Shown: piece after piece, positions 1 to 7,928 of the stretch | Numbering within the stretch: position 1 is the first letter of the stretch | How the letters are laid out: each line of letters begins with the position of its first letter | DNA from: a virus | Virus record (IMG/VR): IMGVR_UViG_3300005826_000294 | Location: 62,001 to 126,000 of that record | Length of the DNA stretch: 64,000 bases | Strand: one strand, 5' to 3' | Made by a program: the position numbers and the translations under genes | Notes under the pieces: model-generated | The model's input: only the letters and a program-made list of their open reading frames with translations | Told to the model about the DNA's origin: nothing | The model's database searches: none

Positions 1-206
1 ATAAGTTTTTTCATAAATTCTATATCTGAAGCATCTCCAATATAGAATTTATGATTTTTATTAAAATATATACGTTTTGTATCTTCTAATCGATTAATAT
101 TGTCGATACTAATTATCTCAAAATTTTTAGACCTATATACAATATAACGAATGAAATTCGCCATTAAAAACCCTGTAGATCCACATACTAAAATTTTTTT
201 TCTCAT
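1..206 (-). CDS. NAD-dependent sugar epimerase/dehydratase, N-terminal part
   Basis: Only the first 68 or so codons are in the window; the frame is still open at base 1. The ATG at 204-206 follows an AAGGAA ribosome site 9 bases upstream. Residues 5-14 (ILVCGSTGFL) form the glycine-rich Rossmann loop GxxGFL of the short-chain dehydrogenase/epimerase family that acts on nucleotide sugars, and SIDN at about 37-40 is the usual end of the second strand that binds the NAD ribose. It is the last visible gene of the glycan locus. The catalytic YxxxK is outside the window, so epimerase, dehydratase and reductase cannot be told apart. Confidence 0.7.
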   Translation of the reverse strand, partial: MRKKILVCGSTGFLMANFIRYIVYRSKNFEIISIDNINRLEDTKRIYFNKNHKFYIGDASDIEFMKKL

Positions 207-236
207 ATTAAAAAATTCCTTGGTTTTTTAGTACTT

Positions 237-1019
237 TTACTTTTTCCCCCATATAAAATGTTCTTCTTCTAATTTTTTTATTTTAAATGGAGGAGTGTTG
301 TTTATTACAATTGAATTTAAATTTCTTCTTTCTAAAGCATTTTGTAATGCCTTTTTAGCATTTAAATCTTGTTCTGTTCTTGATTTTGTTGAGACTTGAT
401 TACTATGTTGTCTATAATAATAAGTTATAGGATCTTTAATTCTATGTATTTTAAATTTTTCATCAATTTTAAGAGCCAAATCATAATCTACAGCAGAAGT
501 TAATTCATTAGAGTATCCACCAACATTTTTTATAACTGATTTTCTATAAAATCTCATAGGAAATAAACACATATATTTAAGAAGAACATTTGAATCATAT
601 TCTCCACTTTTTTCTACATGAGGCAAAACCCATTTTTTTTCATTATTAAAACATATAAAATTACCACAGCAGGCTCCTATATCAGGATGTTTGTCCATAT
701 AATTAACAAAAATTTCTAAACAATTAGTAGGAATTAAATCATCACTTCCAACATGACAAATATATTTATGATCATCTAATTTTTCAATACATTCATTTTT
801 AATTTGTCCTATTTTACCAGAATGTTTCTCTCTTCTATAAAAAGAAAACCTTGAATCTTTTATAGATTTAGTTTTTTCAAATGTTTTATCTTCTGAACAA
901 TCATCTATTAAAATATATTGAAAATTACTATAAGTTTGATTAATAATACTATTAATTGATTCATTTATATATTTTTCAACATTATGTGCTGGAACATAAA
1001 TACCTACTGAATTTAACAT
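237..1019 (-). CDS. Family 2 glycosyltransferase (GT-A fold)
   Basis: This 260-residue protein has the layout of an inverting GT2 enzyme, transferring a sugar from a nucleotide donor in the cytoplasm. The N-terminal strand GIYVPAHN (6-13) is followed by LIDDCSED at 37-44, the first acidic nucleotide-binding motif. GSDDLIP at 91-97 is the DxD-like metal site. The acceptor region includes a GGYSNE segment and a VDYDLALK segment, which match the usual GG...D(Y/W)DL pattern. The start overlaps the stop of the upstream gene by seven bases, indicating translational coupling. Donor and acceptor cannot be predicted. Confidence 0.85.
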   Translation of the reverse strand: MLNSVGIYVPAHNVEKYINESINSIINQTYSNFQYILIDDCSEDKTFEKTKSIKDSRFSFYRREKHSGKIGQIKNECIEKLDDHKYICHVGSDDLIPTNCLEIFVNYMDKHPDIGACCGNFICFNNEKKWVLPHVEKSGEYDSNVLLKYMCLFPMRFYRKSVIKNVGGYSNELTSAVDYDLALKIDEKFKIHRIKDPITYYYRQHSNQVSTKSRTEQDLNAKKALQNALERRNLNSIVINNTPPFKIKKLEEEHFIWGKK

Positions 1020-1354
1020 TTTTTCCTCTTAAATAATGGATATTTACATAAATCTAAAGTTCCATTTATGTTTAGAAACCAAACATCAGCATTAAGTCGT
1101 TTATCAATTACACCACTATAACCTGTATAACCATCATCATGCTTTATTGAAACTTGAATATATTTTTTATTAGAATATTTATCTTTATATTCTATAAAAC
1201 TTGCAACAACAGGATTTTTATTATTTAATTGATCTATAGAATTCCATTTATTTCCATTAACCAAATTATTATTTATCCATTTAACTGCTACCTTATTATA
1301 CGAAAGTTTGTCTCCAATTTCAACAAAAAATCTGCTAGAATTGAGAATTTTCAT
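1013..1354 (-). CDS. Hypothetical protein, 113 aa
   Basis: I do not recognise a family. The frame is open further upstream, but the ATG at 1352-1354 overlaps the stop of the preceding gene as TAATG, the junction used throughout this operon, so I chose it. The protein is basic at its C-terminus (FKRKKC), has no signal peptide or membrane segment, and contains a central region rich in Lys, Tyr and Asn with the segment KHDDGYTGYSG. It sits between two glycosyltransferases and shares their operon, so a supporting role in glycan synthesis is plausible but unproven. Confidence 0.6.
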   Translation of the reverse strand: MKILNSSRFFVEIGDKLSYNKVAVKWINNNLVNGNKWNSIDQLNNKNPVVASFIEYKDKYSNKKYIQVSIKHDDGYTGYSGVIDKRLNADVWFLNINGTLDLCKYPLFKRKKC

Positions 1355-2301
1355 TAAAAAACCTCTTTGTATGCTTTTTTCATTATACTTTCCCATTTAA
1401 ACATATTAACAGATTTAAGACTATTCTTTATTATATTCTCTCTTTCAGTATCATGATTTAAATAATATTTAATTAAATCAACACAATCACATAAAGAATA
1501 AAACCATACAATATCTTTATGATTTGTAAAATAATTTTCAAGTTTAGGAATGTATTTTGTAATCATTAAATTTCCTGAAGCCATTCCTTCAATCATTCTA
1601 ATAGACCAATAATGTTCTATATTATTGAAATGATTAATATTTAATATTATTTTTGATTTATTATAAAAATCATTAATTTTAGGAAGACTAAAAAATCCTA
1701 AAATATTTTCTTTTGGGATGAATTTATCCCATCCATTTCCTAAAATCTTAATGTTAAAATGTTTTATTAAATAAGATATTATTCCAACTCTCTCAATTGT
1801 TCCGGGGAAACCACTATTTTTATAAACATTTCCAGCAAATACAATATCATATTCTTTATTAATGTTTTTTTTAAAAAATAATAAATCACTAAATCCTTCT
1901 TGTAATATTTTACAATTTAACCCATTTTTTTGATACTCATGTTTTCTTCCTTTTTGAAAGCAAACATCAACATATTTCCCAGCACTAATTGTATATTTAT
2001 CTAATTCATTTCTCATATCAACAGACATAAGAGATATTTTTATATTAGGATGTCTTTCTTTGACTACTTTAAAAAAATCAGGCAAAATAATTGGATTATA
2101 TTGATATTGACAAAAAATCCAGTCTGGTATATGTTCATCAATGAGTTGTAAAATTTGATAATGACCTTCTTTTTGTCCATATTTTCTTATAAATGATCTA
2201 TAACCAAAATAACCTGTTTCTATATCCATATTATTAAGACCATTAACCATTGATATCCCATTTTCTATATATTCAGTTGCTCCAATTATAAAAGTTTTCA
2301 T
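1354..2301 (-). CDS. CgeB-like glycosyltransferase
   Basis: The protein has 315 residues from the ATG at 2299-2301, which overlaps the upstream stop as ATGA; an in-frame codon further upstream lacks this coupling. It has the two-half layout of GT-B enzymes of the CgeB/Glyco_trans_1_2 type. DIVFAGNVY (152-160) opens the C-terminal nucleotide-binding half, and RMIEGMASGNLMIT (235-248) followed by the IPKLENYF loop is the family's donor-binding helix. A clear paralogue of this half forms the C-terminal part of the gene at 7922-9319. The donor sugar is unknown; expected to be a cytoplasmic retaining or inverting GT-B enzyme. Confidence 0.75.
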   Translation of the reverse strand: MKTFIIGATEYIENGISMVNGLNNMDIETGYFGYRSFIRKYGQKEGHYQILQLIDEHIPDWIFCQYQYNPIILPDFFKVVKERHPNIKISLMSVDMRNELDKYTISAGKYVDVCFQKGRKHEYQKNGLNCKILQEGFSDLLFFKKNINKEYDIVFAGNVYKNSGFPGTIERVGIISYLIKHFNIKILGNGWDKFIPKENILGFFSLPKINDFYNKSKIILNINHFNNIEHYWSIRMIEGMASGNLMITKYIPKLENYFTNHKDIVWFYSLCDCVDLIKYYLNHDTERENIIKNSLKSVNMFKWESIMKKAYKEVF

Positions 2302-3002
2302 AAATCTTTCCATTTTGTTATAATACAATTATGAGGATTTGTTTTTTCTATATTTTTATATTCTCCAATTAAAATAATATTACATCCACAACATAACGCA
2401 AAATCAACCAATCCACTCGGAGGAGATATTAAAAATTCAGAATTATTAAATACATTAATTTGCTCACTAATGTTATTTGTAAATTTAATATTTAAATCAA
2501 ATCTTTCTTTATAAAATCCATGTCCTATTATCTCTTTATTTTGATAGTTGGATTTAATCCATTTAATATGTTCTTTCATTTCAATGTTTTTTTTTGGTCT
2601 TATTGAACGTTTTCGCGGAAATATTGAGATATATCTTTTTACTTTATTTTGTTTTCCAAAAATAAGTTTTTTATTTAGAATATTAAAAACTTTATGAGTA
2701 TCATCATAAAAAAATTTATAATTAGGATCAATAGAAAAAAAGTGTTTAAACCCTTCTGTTTCAAGAAATTTTGTTGTTTCAACATGTCTAAAATGAGTAC
2801 AATCTCTATATTTTTCTTCTAGACTATATTTAACTATATTTTCTATATTTATCGTATCATATCTATTAGGCCATAATAAATTTATTAAATAACATACTGA
2901 TGGCCAAGTAACTAAACTAATATCAACAGTATTAATTTCAAGAAATGGAAGGAGTTGTCTAAAAATATATCCAAATTCTCCAAGAAAATAAAGTTTTTCC
3001 AT
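2298..3002 (-). CDS. Putative GT-B type glycosyltransferase, copy 1
   Basis: This 234-residue protein is a close paralogue of the gene at 7224-7928; both begin with M(E/V)(K/D)KLYF(L/I)GE(F/Y)G and keep a conserved SIFPR segment (126-130 here). The segment FLISPPSGLVD (190-200) with CCGCNIIL (204-211) resembles the C-terminal nucleotide-sugar site of GT-B enzymes such as heptosyl/GT9-like transferases, where a Ser-Gly pair contacts the phosphates. I infer glycosyltransferase activity from this and from the context. It starts at TAATG with a tiny upstream gene and overlaps the next glycosyltransferase by ATGA. Donor and acceptor are unknown. Confidence 0.6.
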   Translation of the reverse strand: MEKLYFLGEFGYIFRQLLPFLEINTVDISLVTWPSVCYLINLLWPNRYDTINIENIVKYSLEEKYRDCTHFRHVETTKFLETEGFKHFFSIDPNYKFFYDDTHKVFNILNKKLIFGKQNKVKRYISIFPRKRSIRPKKNIEMKEHIKWIKSNYQNKEIIGHGFYKERFDLNIKFTNNISEQINVFNNSEFLISPPSGLVDFALCCGCNIILIGEYKNIEKTNPHNCIITKWKDL

Positions 3003-3115
3003 TATGGTTTATCGCAAATACTATAAAGTTTTTTAACTTTAGCAAAACCTATAAGAAGTTTTTCACGCATAAAAAGCTCCTTATTTGCCAAGAATTTATT
3101 TTTTATTTTATTCAT
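3002..3115 (-). CDS. Small hypothetical protein, 37 aa
   Basis: This short frame fills the gap between two genes exactly. Its ATG (3113-3115) overlaps the upstream methyltransferase stop as ATGA, and its TAA overlaps the next ATG as TAATG. A second in-frame ATG at 3068-3070 has an excellent AAGGAG site 6 bases upstream, so a 22-residue product is also possible. The peptide is basic (about ten Lys/Arg in 37) and would form an amphipathic helix. No homologue is recognised. It could instead be a leader that keeps ribosomes moving between the flanking genes. Confidence 0.55.
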   Translation of the reverse strand: MNKIKNKFLANKELFMREKLLIGFAKVKKLYSICDKP

Positions 3116-3795
3116 TTTTTTATAACATATGCTGTTGGACAAACATAATCTAAAGATTTAACCAACACTCCTTTATTTTTAAAAAATTCATCAACACCAA
3201 TACTTTCTGACCACTTATGATAAGCATATTCATCAAATATTACAATACCACCTATAGAAACCCTATTCCAAAAAGATCTTAAAGCATAATATGTAGGATC
3301 ACAAAGATCAAAATCCATATAAAGTAAAGATATTTTAAATCCAGGGTTTTTTAAGATATATTCTGGAGCAGTATTTTTTATATCTCCTTTAATTAGTTCA
3401 AAATCTCTATCAACAAACCCAGCATTCAATATTTTCTCTCTAACATCATTTAATGAATGGGCATTATGTTTAATATTACGACTACTAAACAAATTTTTCA
3501 TTTCCTCTGCATCTCGACCACTTATTGTATTTAATAACTTATCTGTTTCAAAAAAATCAAAACCTATAACTCTTTTTATAGAATTTGAAAAAAAGATTTT
3601 TTTTAATTTAAGAAAAGTGACCATTCCAGAGCCTATAAAAACTCCACATTCTACAATATCTCCTGGTATTTGTTTTGTTTTATCAACAAAAAGAGATCTA
3701 GCAACTAATTTTCCTAATACTTTTGTTTCATCTGTGAAAATAAAATCATTAAAAGAATTGTATGTCTCTTTTAAAGTATTATCAAAAATATCCAT
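3112..3795 (-). CDS. TylF/MycF-type O-methyltransferase
   Basis: A class I SAM-dependent methyltransferase of 227 residues, close in layout to macrocin O-methyltransferase TylF. VECGVFIGSG (48-57) is the SAM-binding glycine loop. GFDFFE (78-83) is the strand ending in the acidic residue that binds the SAM ribose. LLYMDFDLCDPT (157-168) matches the TylF signature with metal-binding aspartates, and VIFDEY (185-190) supplies another metal ligand. Known members methylate sugar hydroxyls in a Mg-dependent way, which fits its place among sugar-nucleotide and glycosyltransferase genes. The sugar acceptor is not predictable. Confidence 0.85.
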   Translation of the reverse strand: MDIFDNTLKETYNSFNDFIFTDETKVLGKLVARSLFVDKTKQIPGDIVECGVFIGSGMVTFLKLKKIFFSNSIKRVIGFDFFETDKLLNTISGRDAEEMKNLFSSRNIKHNAHSLNDVREKILNAGFVDRDFELIKGDIKNTAPEYILKNPGFKISLLYMDFDLCDPTYYALRSFWNRVSIGGIVIFDEYAYHKWSESIGVDEFFKNKGVLVKSLDYVCPTAYVIKK

Positions 3796-3797
3796 AA

Positions 3798-5150
3798 TTA
3801 TTTTCCATATTTATTAATCCATTTCTGTAAAAGCAAAGATCCAAGAAGATAAGAATAAGCAACAGATAAAACATTACTTTTAACATATTCTGTAACAGAA
3901 AGCCATATAATAGAAAGAAGAAAATCAATTTTTCTACCATATGATTTTATATTCTCAACTTCAAAACCATTACTACTTATAGGTAATAAGCATCCTCTAT
4001 TTAATAAATGCCAATTAGTTTTAGAGTAATATATTTTTGCTATATCATAATCAGCATCACCATATAAAAGAGAATTACCAAATATTCCTCTAGGATCTAT
4101 TACATAAGGAATATTATTTTCCCATAAAACATTTGATGAAGTAAGATCTCCATGTATTGGAACAAAACGATTAGGAACCATCTCCTCTATATTAATCTTA
4201 TTTAGATTAATTAATGGATTTAAACATTCTGTTTTATTTACTATAAATTTCTCACCAAAATTAGTTAAAAAACTAATTTTATTTAATCTTGAAATTGTCT
4301 TATCAATATACATATATTTACAATCTTCTAAAGAACTTGGAATAGAAGGTTTAAATATATGTATAAGATTAGCAATATAATACAAAGGTTTAATTTTATA
4401 AAACTTCTTAACACCATTTATTTTTTTCATTGTTAAAGGGTTATATGAAATTATATTTGGTATAAAACAAAAACCATTCATATTTTTATACCAATTCTCT
4501 TCTGAATTACGTAATTTTATATTCTTACACTCTTTAATTACAATATTATCTTTAATTGTAATAGTATTAAATGATCTTATAGGGTTTTTACAAGAAATTA
4601 ATTTTTTATTATATTTTTTAGTATCTCCAATATCAATAGCAGGAATAACAACTTCTTCAAAATCTTTAATATTAATAGCATCTAATAATGTTATTTCTCT
4701 ATTTAAATTAGGTAAAACTTTTGGATAAGTAATTTCATTTTTATTCCAAAGAAAAACACCATAAATTCCACCATTTTTTCCATTAAATGAGCATAAAATA
4801 TTAGGACTACTAAAAAAAATATTTTTATTGGTTGTGGGTTTTTCTAAAGGTAAAACATCACACCAATTAAGAATAACTCTGTTATTTTTAGATCTTAACA
4901 ATCCTGATTGTACAGCATATCCAGATCCTTTTCTATTTTCAACAACATATATATATTTATTTTCAGTATATTGTTTAACAATATTTAATATATTATCTCT
5001 AACAACTATAATTACTTCATCAGCATTCCAAAATTCTATAATATGATTAATAATTGCTTTATTATATAAAGGTAATAATAACTTTGGATATATAAATTTC
5101 TTTAATCTTAAACCTAATCCAGCAGATGGAATTATAAGAGAAGTTTTCAT
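3798..5150 (-). CDS. Sugar nucleotidyltransferase fused to an APH/choline-kinase-like domain
   Basis: The 450 residues form two modules. Residues 1 to about 235 look like a nucleotidyltransferase: IIPSAGLGLRL (6-16) is a variant of the GxGxRL nucleotide loop, with YPKLLLPL (21-28) after it and WCDVLP near 96-101 at the metal-site position. Residues about 260-450 look like an aminoglycoside/choline kinase fold: IHGDLTSSN (342-350) is the catalytic HGDxxxxN loop and VIDPRG (360-365) is the metal-binding strand. The pair could phosphorylate a sugar or alcohol and then activate it with CTP or another NTP, as separate LicA and LicC do for choline. The substrate is unknown. The start overlaps the upstream gene by ATGA. 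Confidence 0.75.
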   Translation of the reverse strand: MKTSLIIPSAGLGLRLKKFIYPKLLLPLYNKAIINHIIEFWNADEVIIVVRDNILNIVKQYTENKYIYVVENRKGSGYAVQSGLLRSKNNRVILNWCDVLPLEKPTTNKNIFFSSPNILCSFNGKNGGIYGVFLWNKNEITYPKVLPNLNREITLLDAINIKDFEEVVIPAIDIGDTKKYNKKLISCKNPIRSFNTITIKDNIVIKECKNIKLRNSEENWYKNMNGFCFIPNIISYNPLTMKKINGVKKFYKIKPLYYIANLIHIFKPSIPSSLEDCKYMYIDKTISRLNKISFLTNFGEKFIVNKTECLNPLINLNKINIEEMVPNRFVPIHGDLTSSNVLWENNIPYVIDPRGIFGNSLLYGDADYDIAKIYYSKTNWHLLNRGCLLPISSNGFEVENIKSYGRKIDFLLSIIWLSVTEYVKSNVLSVAYSYLLGSLLLQKWINKYGK

Positions 5151-6082
5151 ATATTTTTTCCTATAGTTCCACCAGAATGGTTTAATAAATAATCTTCACG
5201 GTTACATCTATAACTATATGTAATTACTTTTAAAATTGAAAAATAAGTTTTTAAATATTCTTGTATTGTAATTTGTGGACTAAAACCAAGAAACGAATTT
5301 TCAATAATATTATCTATAACTAATATATTTTTAAAATAAGGAATAGCTTTAGCATTTGAATTAGAAGTTATTAAAAAGGTATTTAATTTATTAAACTTTT
5401 TATATAATGATTTCATCATATTTATTAATTCTTCAGTATCTCCAGATTTGGAAGAAGCAATAACAATATCATTTATATTAATTAGTCCTAAACTTCCATG
5501 AGAACTATGATTAGCATCTAAAGGAACAGCAACAATATTATAAGGAAGAAAAAATTCACTAACCAATTGAGCCAAAGAAAAATTCTTACCAACCCCAGTA
5601 ATTACTATTTTTCCAGAAATAGAATCTCTTATTTTTTTAGCAAAACTTAATATATTTTCTTTTCTTATCCAATTTAATATATGAGGAAAAACATTTTTTC
5701 CAGCTAATGTGGGCAATATAAAATCAGAATTATTTTTTGCTTGTGGTGTTGAATCATTTAAACAAAGATTTATTAAAGCATTAGGTTCATTAATTCCATC
5801 TCCAACATATACACAAGGCATATTTTCATCTATAAGTTTTTGTCTTTCTTCAACTTTACTAAAAATATAGTTAATTCCCATTTCTTTACATCTTATTTCA
5901 TTAATTTTAGATCCAGAAGATGTATTATCTGCAGAACATAATATTATTTCATTAAAATATTTCTTTAGAATAGGAATTGAAGGCCGATCATTACTACTAA
6001 AAGATTTTACTATTTTTCCATCAATTGAATAAAAATGCTCACCAGATGTTATTATTCCATCTATATCACAGATTAATTTCAT
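5147..6082 (-). CDS. KdsC-like phosphatase fused to KdsD/KpsF-like SIS isomerase
   Basis: From the TAATG-coupled ATG at 6080-6082 the protein has 311 residues. Residues 1-140 are a KdsC-type HAD phosphatase: DID at 6-8 holds the nucleophile and general acid/base, and VYVGDGINE (91-99) is the metal-binding loop. Residues 145-311 are an SIS domain like arabinose-5-phosphate isomerase KdsD: GVGKNFS (163-169), HSSHGSLG (192-199), SKSGDTEEL (211-219) and the terminal HSGGTIGK (302-309), matching HPGGALGR of KdsD. The C-terminal CBS pair of bacterial KdsD is absent. It likely makes and dephosphorylates a Kdo-like or other sugar phosphate. KdsA and KdsB partners are not in the window. Confidence 0.8.
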   Translation of the reverse strand: MKLICDIDGIITSGEHFYSIDGKIVKSFSSNDRPSIPILKKYFNEIILCSADNTSSGSKINEIRCKEMGINYIFSKVEERQKLIDENMPCVYVGDGINEPNALINLCLNDSTPQAKNNSDFILPTLAGKNVFPHILNWIRKENILSFAKKIRDSISGKIVITGVGKNFSLAQLVSEFFLPYNIVAVPLDANHSSHGSLGLININDIVIASSKSGDTEELINMMKSLYKKFNKLNTFLITSNSNAKAIPYFKNILVIDNIIENSFLGFSPQITIQEYLKTYFSILKVITYSYRCNREDYLLNHSGGTIGKNI

Positions 6083-7227
6083 TATTTTCTCCACTTAATG
6101 TTTGGAACTATAATAGAACTATCTATTTTACTTTTAAATGGAATTAGATCTTTAAACATACTTTTTAGTTCTTCTAACATATCAGATGTAGGTTTATAAC
6201 CTAAATTTAAAAGAATATTATGATCAACATTATACTCATGATCTTCCTTTTCAATTCTTGGATTTTCTATATTTGAGATTGTTGTTTCAATTCCAAATTC
6301 TTTTGCTACAATAGAAACATTTTTAGCAAGTTCAGATAGATCATAAATCTCTTCAAATTGATTAATAATCCTATATTTACCATTTTTTGGAGGATTATCA
6401 ATAATAATAGAAATACATTGTATTGAATCTCTTAAAGGAAGAAATCCTCTTTTTTGATGACCTTTTCCAAATAAAGTAATAGGAAATCCTTTAATAGCTT
6501 GAACAACAAAACGATTAATTGCAGTACCAAAAATACCATCATAATCAAATCTTGTTTTAAATTCACTAAATTCTATGTCACCTATATTAGTACCATAAAC
6601 AACACCCTGCATAATATCAGTACAAGTTATTCCCCAAATACGATTAGCAAAATCTATATTTATACTATCATGAACTTTTGTAGCATGATAGAAACTTCCA
6701 GGAAGTCTAGGAAACATCACCCTATCTTTTTTATTTTTATATTCTATCTCAAAGAAACCTTCTGCGATAGGAATATTAGGAGTTCCAAATTCGCCCATTG
6801 AACCAAGCTTAATTAAATGAATTTCTGGACAAACTTCATAAATAGCATAAAGAAGTGATAAATTGCCAATAACATTATTAAAATGAGTAAAAGAAGCATG
6901 CTTAAAATCAATCATAGAATATGGTGCAGATGGAATTTGACCTAAATTTACTATAACATCAGGCTTAAATTTTATTAAAGCAGATTTGAGAAAATTAAAA
7001 TTAGTCATATCAAATTTTAATATTTCTATTTCTCCAATAAATCTGCGAAAAACTTTTTGTCTTTTTGATATAGAAGATATTGGAATTAAAGAATTTCCTC
7101 CAAATTTTTTTACAAATTTTCTTCTGCTTAAATTATCTATTCCAAATATCTTATGTCCTTTACACCCTAAAAATTGAGCTAAAGGCCATCCTAAATATCC
7201 ATCAATTCCACAAATTAAAACTCTCAC
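6082..7227 (-). CDS. sqdB: UDP-sulfoquinovose synthase (SQD1/SqdB-like)
   Basis: This enzyme joins sulfite to UDP-glucose to make UDP-sulfoquinovose, using bound NAD. The 381-residue protein follows the plant SQD1 pattern closely: GIDGYLGW (7-14) binds NAD, NLSRR follows strand 2, SAPYSMID (100-107) is a family signature, GSMGEFGTPN (142-151) matches GTMGEYGTPN with Ser for the catalytic Thr, and Y180/K184 form YxxxK. I chose the GTG start at 7225-7227: it overlaps the upstream stop as GTGA and has GGGAG at the right distance, though an ATG four codons earlier exists. Sulfoquinovose would be a sulfonated sugar for the local transferases. Confidence 0.87.
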   Translation of the reverse strand: MRVLICGIDGYLGWPLAQFLGCKGHKIFGIDNLSRRKFVKKFGGNSLIPISSISKRQKVFRRFIGEIEILKFDMTNFNFLKSALIKFKPDVIVNLGQIPSAPYSMIDFKHASFTHFNNVIGNLSLLYAIYEVCPEIHLIKLGSMGEFGTPNIPIAEGFFEIEYKNKKDRVMFPRLPGSFYHATKVHDSINIDFANRIWGITCTDIMQGVVYGTNIGDIEFSEFKTRFDYDGIFGTAINRFVVQAIKGFPITLFGKGHQKRGFLPLRDSIQCISIIIDNPPKNGKYRIINQFEEIYDLSELAKNVSIVAKEFGIETTISNIENPRIEKEDHEYNVDHNILLNLGYKPTSDMLEELKSMFKDLIPFKSKIDSSIIVPNIKWRK

Positions 7228-7928
7228 AAATTCTCCCATCTATCTATTTTACAACTATGATAATTTACCTTATCTAAAGTTTCATATTCATCAGTTAATA
7301 TAATATTACATCCACACATTAAACCTAAATCAGCCATTCCACTAGCAGGAGTTATAAATACCTCGGAATTATTTAATACATTTATTTGATGATAAATATC
7401 ACGACAAAAATCAATATTTAAATTAAATCTTTCATTTTCTAAACCATGACCCATAATTTTTTTATTTGGAAATTTATATTTAAGCCATTTTATATGATCC
7501 CTGCCTGTTATATTTTTATTAGGTTGAATTTTACGATTTCGTGGAAAAATGGAAACAAATTTTTTTTCTTCAAATTGCTCACCATACATTAATTTTGGTT
7601 TAACTAAATTATATACTTTTCTAACATTATCATAAAAAAATCTATTATTTTTATCAAAATTAAAACAATGAGAAAATCCCATTTCTATAAATTTTTTATT
7701 TATATTATCATCTCTATAATGATTACAATCTCTAAGACTTTCATTAATATTATTAATAAATAATTCTACAGAGATCATATTAAATCTTCCAGGCCATAAT
7801 ATATGTAAAATTCTAACTAGTGAATCCCAAGTTAGAATTTCAAGAGGCTTGTTATATTGTTCTAAAAATGGAAATAATTGCCTAAATCCAAAACCATATT
7901 CCCCAATAAAATATAACTTATCTACCAT
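7224..7928 (-). CDS. Putative GT-B type glycosyltransferase, copy 2
   Basis: The 234-residue paralogue of the gene at 2298-3002, with the same length and conserved blocks: KLYFIGEYG near the start, VSIFPRNR at about 125-132, GHGLENERF near 160, and ITPASGMADLGLMCGCNIIL near 191-210. The last block resembles the nucleotide-sugar site of GT-B transferases. It follows a CgeB-like transferase, overlapping its TAG stop within ATGGTAG. In the other copy the order of the two gene types is reversed, so the pair was duplicated and rearranged. The function is inferred from these features and the context only. Confidence 0.6.
   Translation of the reverse strand: MVDKLYFIGEYGFGFRQLFPFLEQYNKPLEILTWDSLVRILHILWPGRFNMISVELFINNINESLRDCNHYRDDNINKKFIEMGFSHCFNFDKNNRFFYDNVRKVYNLVKPKLMYGEQFEEKKFVSIFPRNRKIQPNKNITGRDHIKWLKYKFPNKKIMGHGLENERFNLNIDFCRDIYHQINVLNNSEVFITPASGMADLGLMCGCNIILTDEYETLDKVNYHSCKIDRWENL

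Noticed and set aside
5147-6082. GmhA/GmhB heptose route for the SIS-HAD fusion
   Set aside because: The terminal HSGGTIGK and HSSHGSLG blocks fit KdsD/KpsF isomerases, and the phosphatase blocks fit KdsC rather than GmhB.
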